From assembly GCA_038502055.1 (NCBI GenBank), contig JAXRKN010000040.1, positions 6,038,501 through 6,102,500 on the forward strand: a DNA stretch of 64,000 nt. The letters are read 5' to 3'. A program made the translations under genes and the position numbers. How positions within the stretch are numbered: position 1 is the stretch's first letter; each line of letters opens with the position of its first letter. A model generated the notes under the pieces. It saw only the letters and a program-made list of their open reading frames with translations. It was not told the origin of the DNA and did not search any database. Origin of the DNA: Tanytarsus gracilentus (taxonomy: Eukaryota; Arthropoda; Insecta; Diptera; Chironomidae). Shown here piece after piece: positions 62,301-64,000 of the stretch.

Positions 62301-63149
62301 TAATCCATTTTTCATCATGCTGCTTTCAATTTAATTTCAAAAAAATTTATCATTGTAGATTTTCTTTGCCATACAAAATTAAAATCATTTGTGACTTAAC
62401 GTGTCTATTTCATGTCAATTGCTTTGTGTACCACATCATTATTATTAAGTATGTGAATATTTGTCAATACTGCCATTACAACATATTTTAGTTAAAATTA
62501 TTTTATAACACTTGCGTGAAGTAATTTCCAAAAATCATCGCGATTTAATGATTTTTCATCACTCTACTTTTGATTACATTCAACAGCATGTGCACAACAA
62601 CAAAAGCGATAAAAATTTACCGTTTTTGTTTTTCTTTAATTTTTCATAACGAGAAAATTTTGTGATTTAATGACCCGAAGAGAAAATTTTAAAACGTTTT
62701 CTAGAAAAAATAATTGATAATGTTTATTTAGCAAAACATTAGCAGTTCATCAATGATGAATCATCGTTCATATGAAAAGTGCAAATGACATTAAGAAGTA
62801 TCGAAAATTTTATTTTAAAGTGATGAAAAGGATTAAAAGAAATGCTGCAAGTCATAGTGATAGTTTCAACAATTTTTTACGCTACGACATGATTTATGAC
62901 ACAACTCTTCTTCTAGCATGACCAAAATACTTAAATCATAGTAGAAAAATTTTCTCAACATCCTCGAGGTCATAAGAAATTTTTATTTGATTTTTTTTTT
63001 CTCTCAAGAATAAAAGAGCAAATTTAGATGGCAAACATGCTCGTCATGAATCAGAATGTTTATGTTGCCAAACTAAAAAGAAATGGGTCATTATGAAAAT
63101 TTAATAACTGCCATGTTATGTTTTCAATATATTGAAAGGATTCGTGACT

Positions 63150-63310
63150 GTTTTTCTTTTCTTTTTTTTTTTTTTATTGTTTTTTGTAATGCGTTTTTTA
63201 TTTTTTTTGTTAAATTGAAGTTTTTTTAATGAATCCTTTGGCGGGATCCGTTTCAGGTCTTTCAATCCCGGGATCCCGAAATTTTAAATCCCGGGATTTT
63301 CGAAACCTCT
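63150..63310 (-). mobile_element. short SINE-like retroposon with A-rich tail
   Basis: Flanked by the direct repeat ATTCGTGACT (63140-63149 and 63311-63320). Read on minus it begins AGAGGTTTCGAAAATCCCGG, contains two CCCGGGAT palindromes and GAAACGGATCCCGCC, and ends in a long A-rich tail (the poly-T tract at 63151-63225 on plus). The target duplication plus tail indicate LINE-type insertion. Confidence 0.7.
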
Positions 63311-64000
63311 ATTCGTGACTCATGACATTGTGCTTCTTATTATTCTGGTCGTTAAATTTTTAACATCAGTCGTCATTATTTCCATGCGGACTGTACGTTG
63401 TCGTCAACATGGGTTGCAGAAATATTCTTAAAAAAACAATTTATCATTTGGAGTCAGTAGAGAGTATTTTTGGGGTGGAAATGTGCTCTACACACATGCG
63501 AAAACATCCGGAAAAGAAAATAACATTAGATTCAATTTTATGTCGAGTGTAAAAGCAACTTTCAGCATTTTGAGAGTCGTTCGACGTTCTGAATGACTTG
63601 GAAAAATACTTTTTTACACATTAAAACGTCCAGTCCTTGCAAAGTCCTTCAACTAAAGAAGTTTATTCACAAACTTTTCCCTTTTAGCTTTTTTTTTCTA
63701 GAAAAATGTACTTGAAAGAATGAAAGTTCAACTCACGCCTCATTGATCACCTCAAAAAATGCTTTTATCCCTTTTTACTCGTTGATTGAGAAAATAAACC
63801 ACCGGAAAGTTTACTTTTTTACTTACTCTTTTTCCGCTTAAGTTGAATACAAATTGAATTTCTGAGCAATTTCATTCCGATTTATTTCTCATCGTGATTT
63901 ATTCGCCAAGTATTCGAAATCACTTCGCATCTATTGAAATTGTTGACAATTTTTTAGCGAGAAAACAAATGTGAAAAGGATTAAGTCGATTAAGCTTTGA

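Larger units (their letters stand above)
58293..64000. other. non-coding end of the window
   Basis: Apart from the two retroposons, no feature is supported. Open frames at 59490-59729, 59878-60090 and 61699-62078 have no splice or domain support. It is probably upstream intron or 5' flank of the giant GEF gene. Confidence 0.5.

Noticed and set aside
63738..63790. Possible missing upstream GEF exon reading GIKAFFEVINEA, with a GTGAGT donor in phase 2
   Set aside because: The donor phase fits, but a stop lies just upstream in frame and no convincing acceptor is present.

Overview
This is an AT-rich eukaryotic window with spliceosomal introns and no bacterial-style gene packing. Protein families, the mix of tiny (about 55-95 bp) and very large introns, and the DNA-transposon content suggest an insect, probably a dipteran. 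The species cannot be fixed from sequence alone.

Left end (1-4.4 kb): the 3' half of a DENND1 (connecdenn) Rab35-GEF gene on + converges on a complete six-exon AVL9 gene on -. Both are DENN-superfamily trafficking proteins. A small acidic-tailed hypothetical protein ends 137 bp upstream of AVL9 on the same strand.

4.9-12 kb: a 1.7 kb non-autonomous mobile element filled with a 17-bp minisatellite, two broken orphan coding regions (one with an intact signal-peptide exon), and a small MITE.

12.4-47.4 kb and probably to the window end: one giant minus-strand gene for an SH3-DH-PH Rho-family GEF of the Asef/SPATA13/collybistin type. Every splice phase was checked by hand. A short form (999 aa) begins at an exon at 38.7-39.1 kb. 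A long form (at least 1,922 aa in the window) begins upstream of 47.4 kb. Both enter the same 52-nt microexon at 22.2 kb and then share the catalytic exons. The two N-termini imply two promoters. An intact single-exon ORF is nested in the 16.5 kb intron.

The introns and flanks are a transposon graveyard. It holds four copies (A1-A4) and two relatives (B1-B2) of an element with subterminal inverted repeats, a 3' hairpin, a microsatellite and a variable minisatellite, which is the layout of Helentron-associated elements (HINE/DINE-1-like). There is also a Tc1/mariner-type element with 28-bp perfect terminal repeats, a hAT-like MITE with 8-bp target duplication, a Transib-like MITE with 5-bp GC-rich target duplication, a 0.9 kb foldback element, and two short retroposons with target duplications. 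A3 is nested in the mariner element and A4 in the hAT-like one. Two repeat copies carry so many small deletions that local assembly error is a serious alternative.

No rRNA, tRNA, CRISPR or prokaryotic feature was seen. The 47.4-64 kb stretch has no recognised exon.
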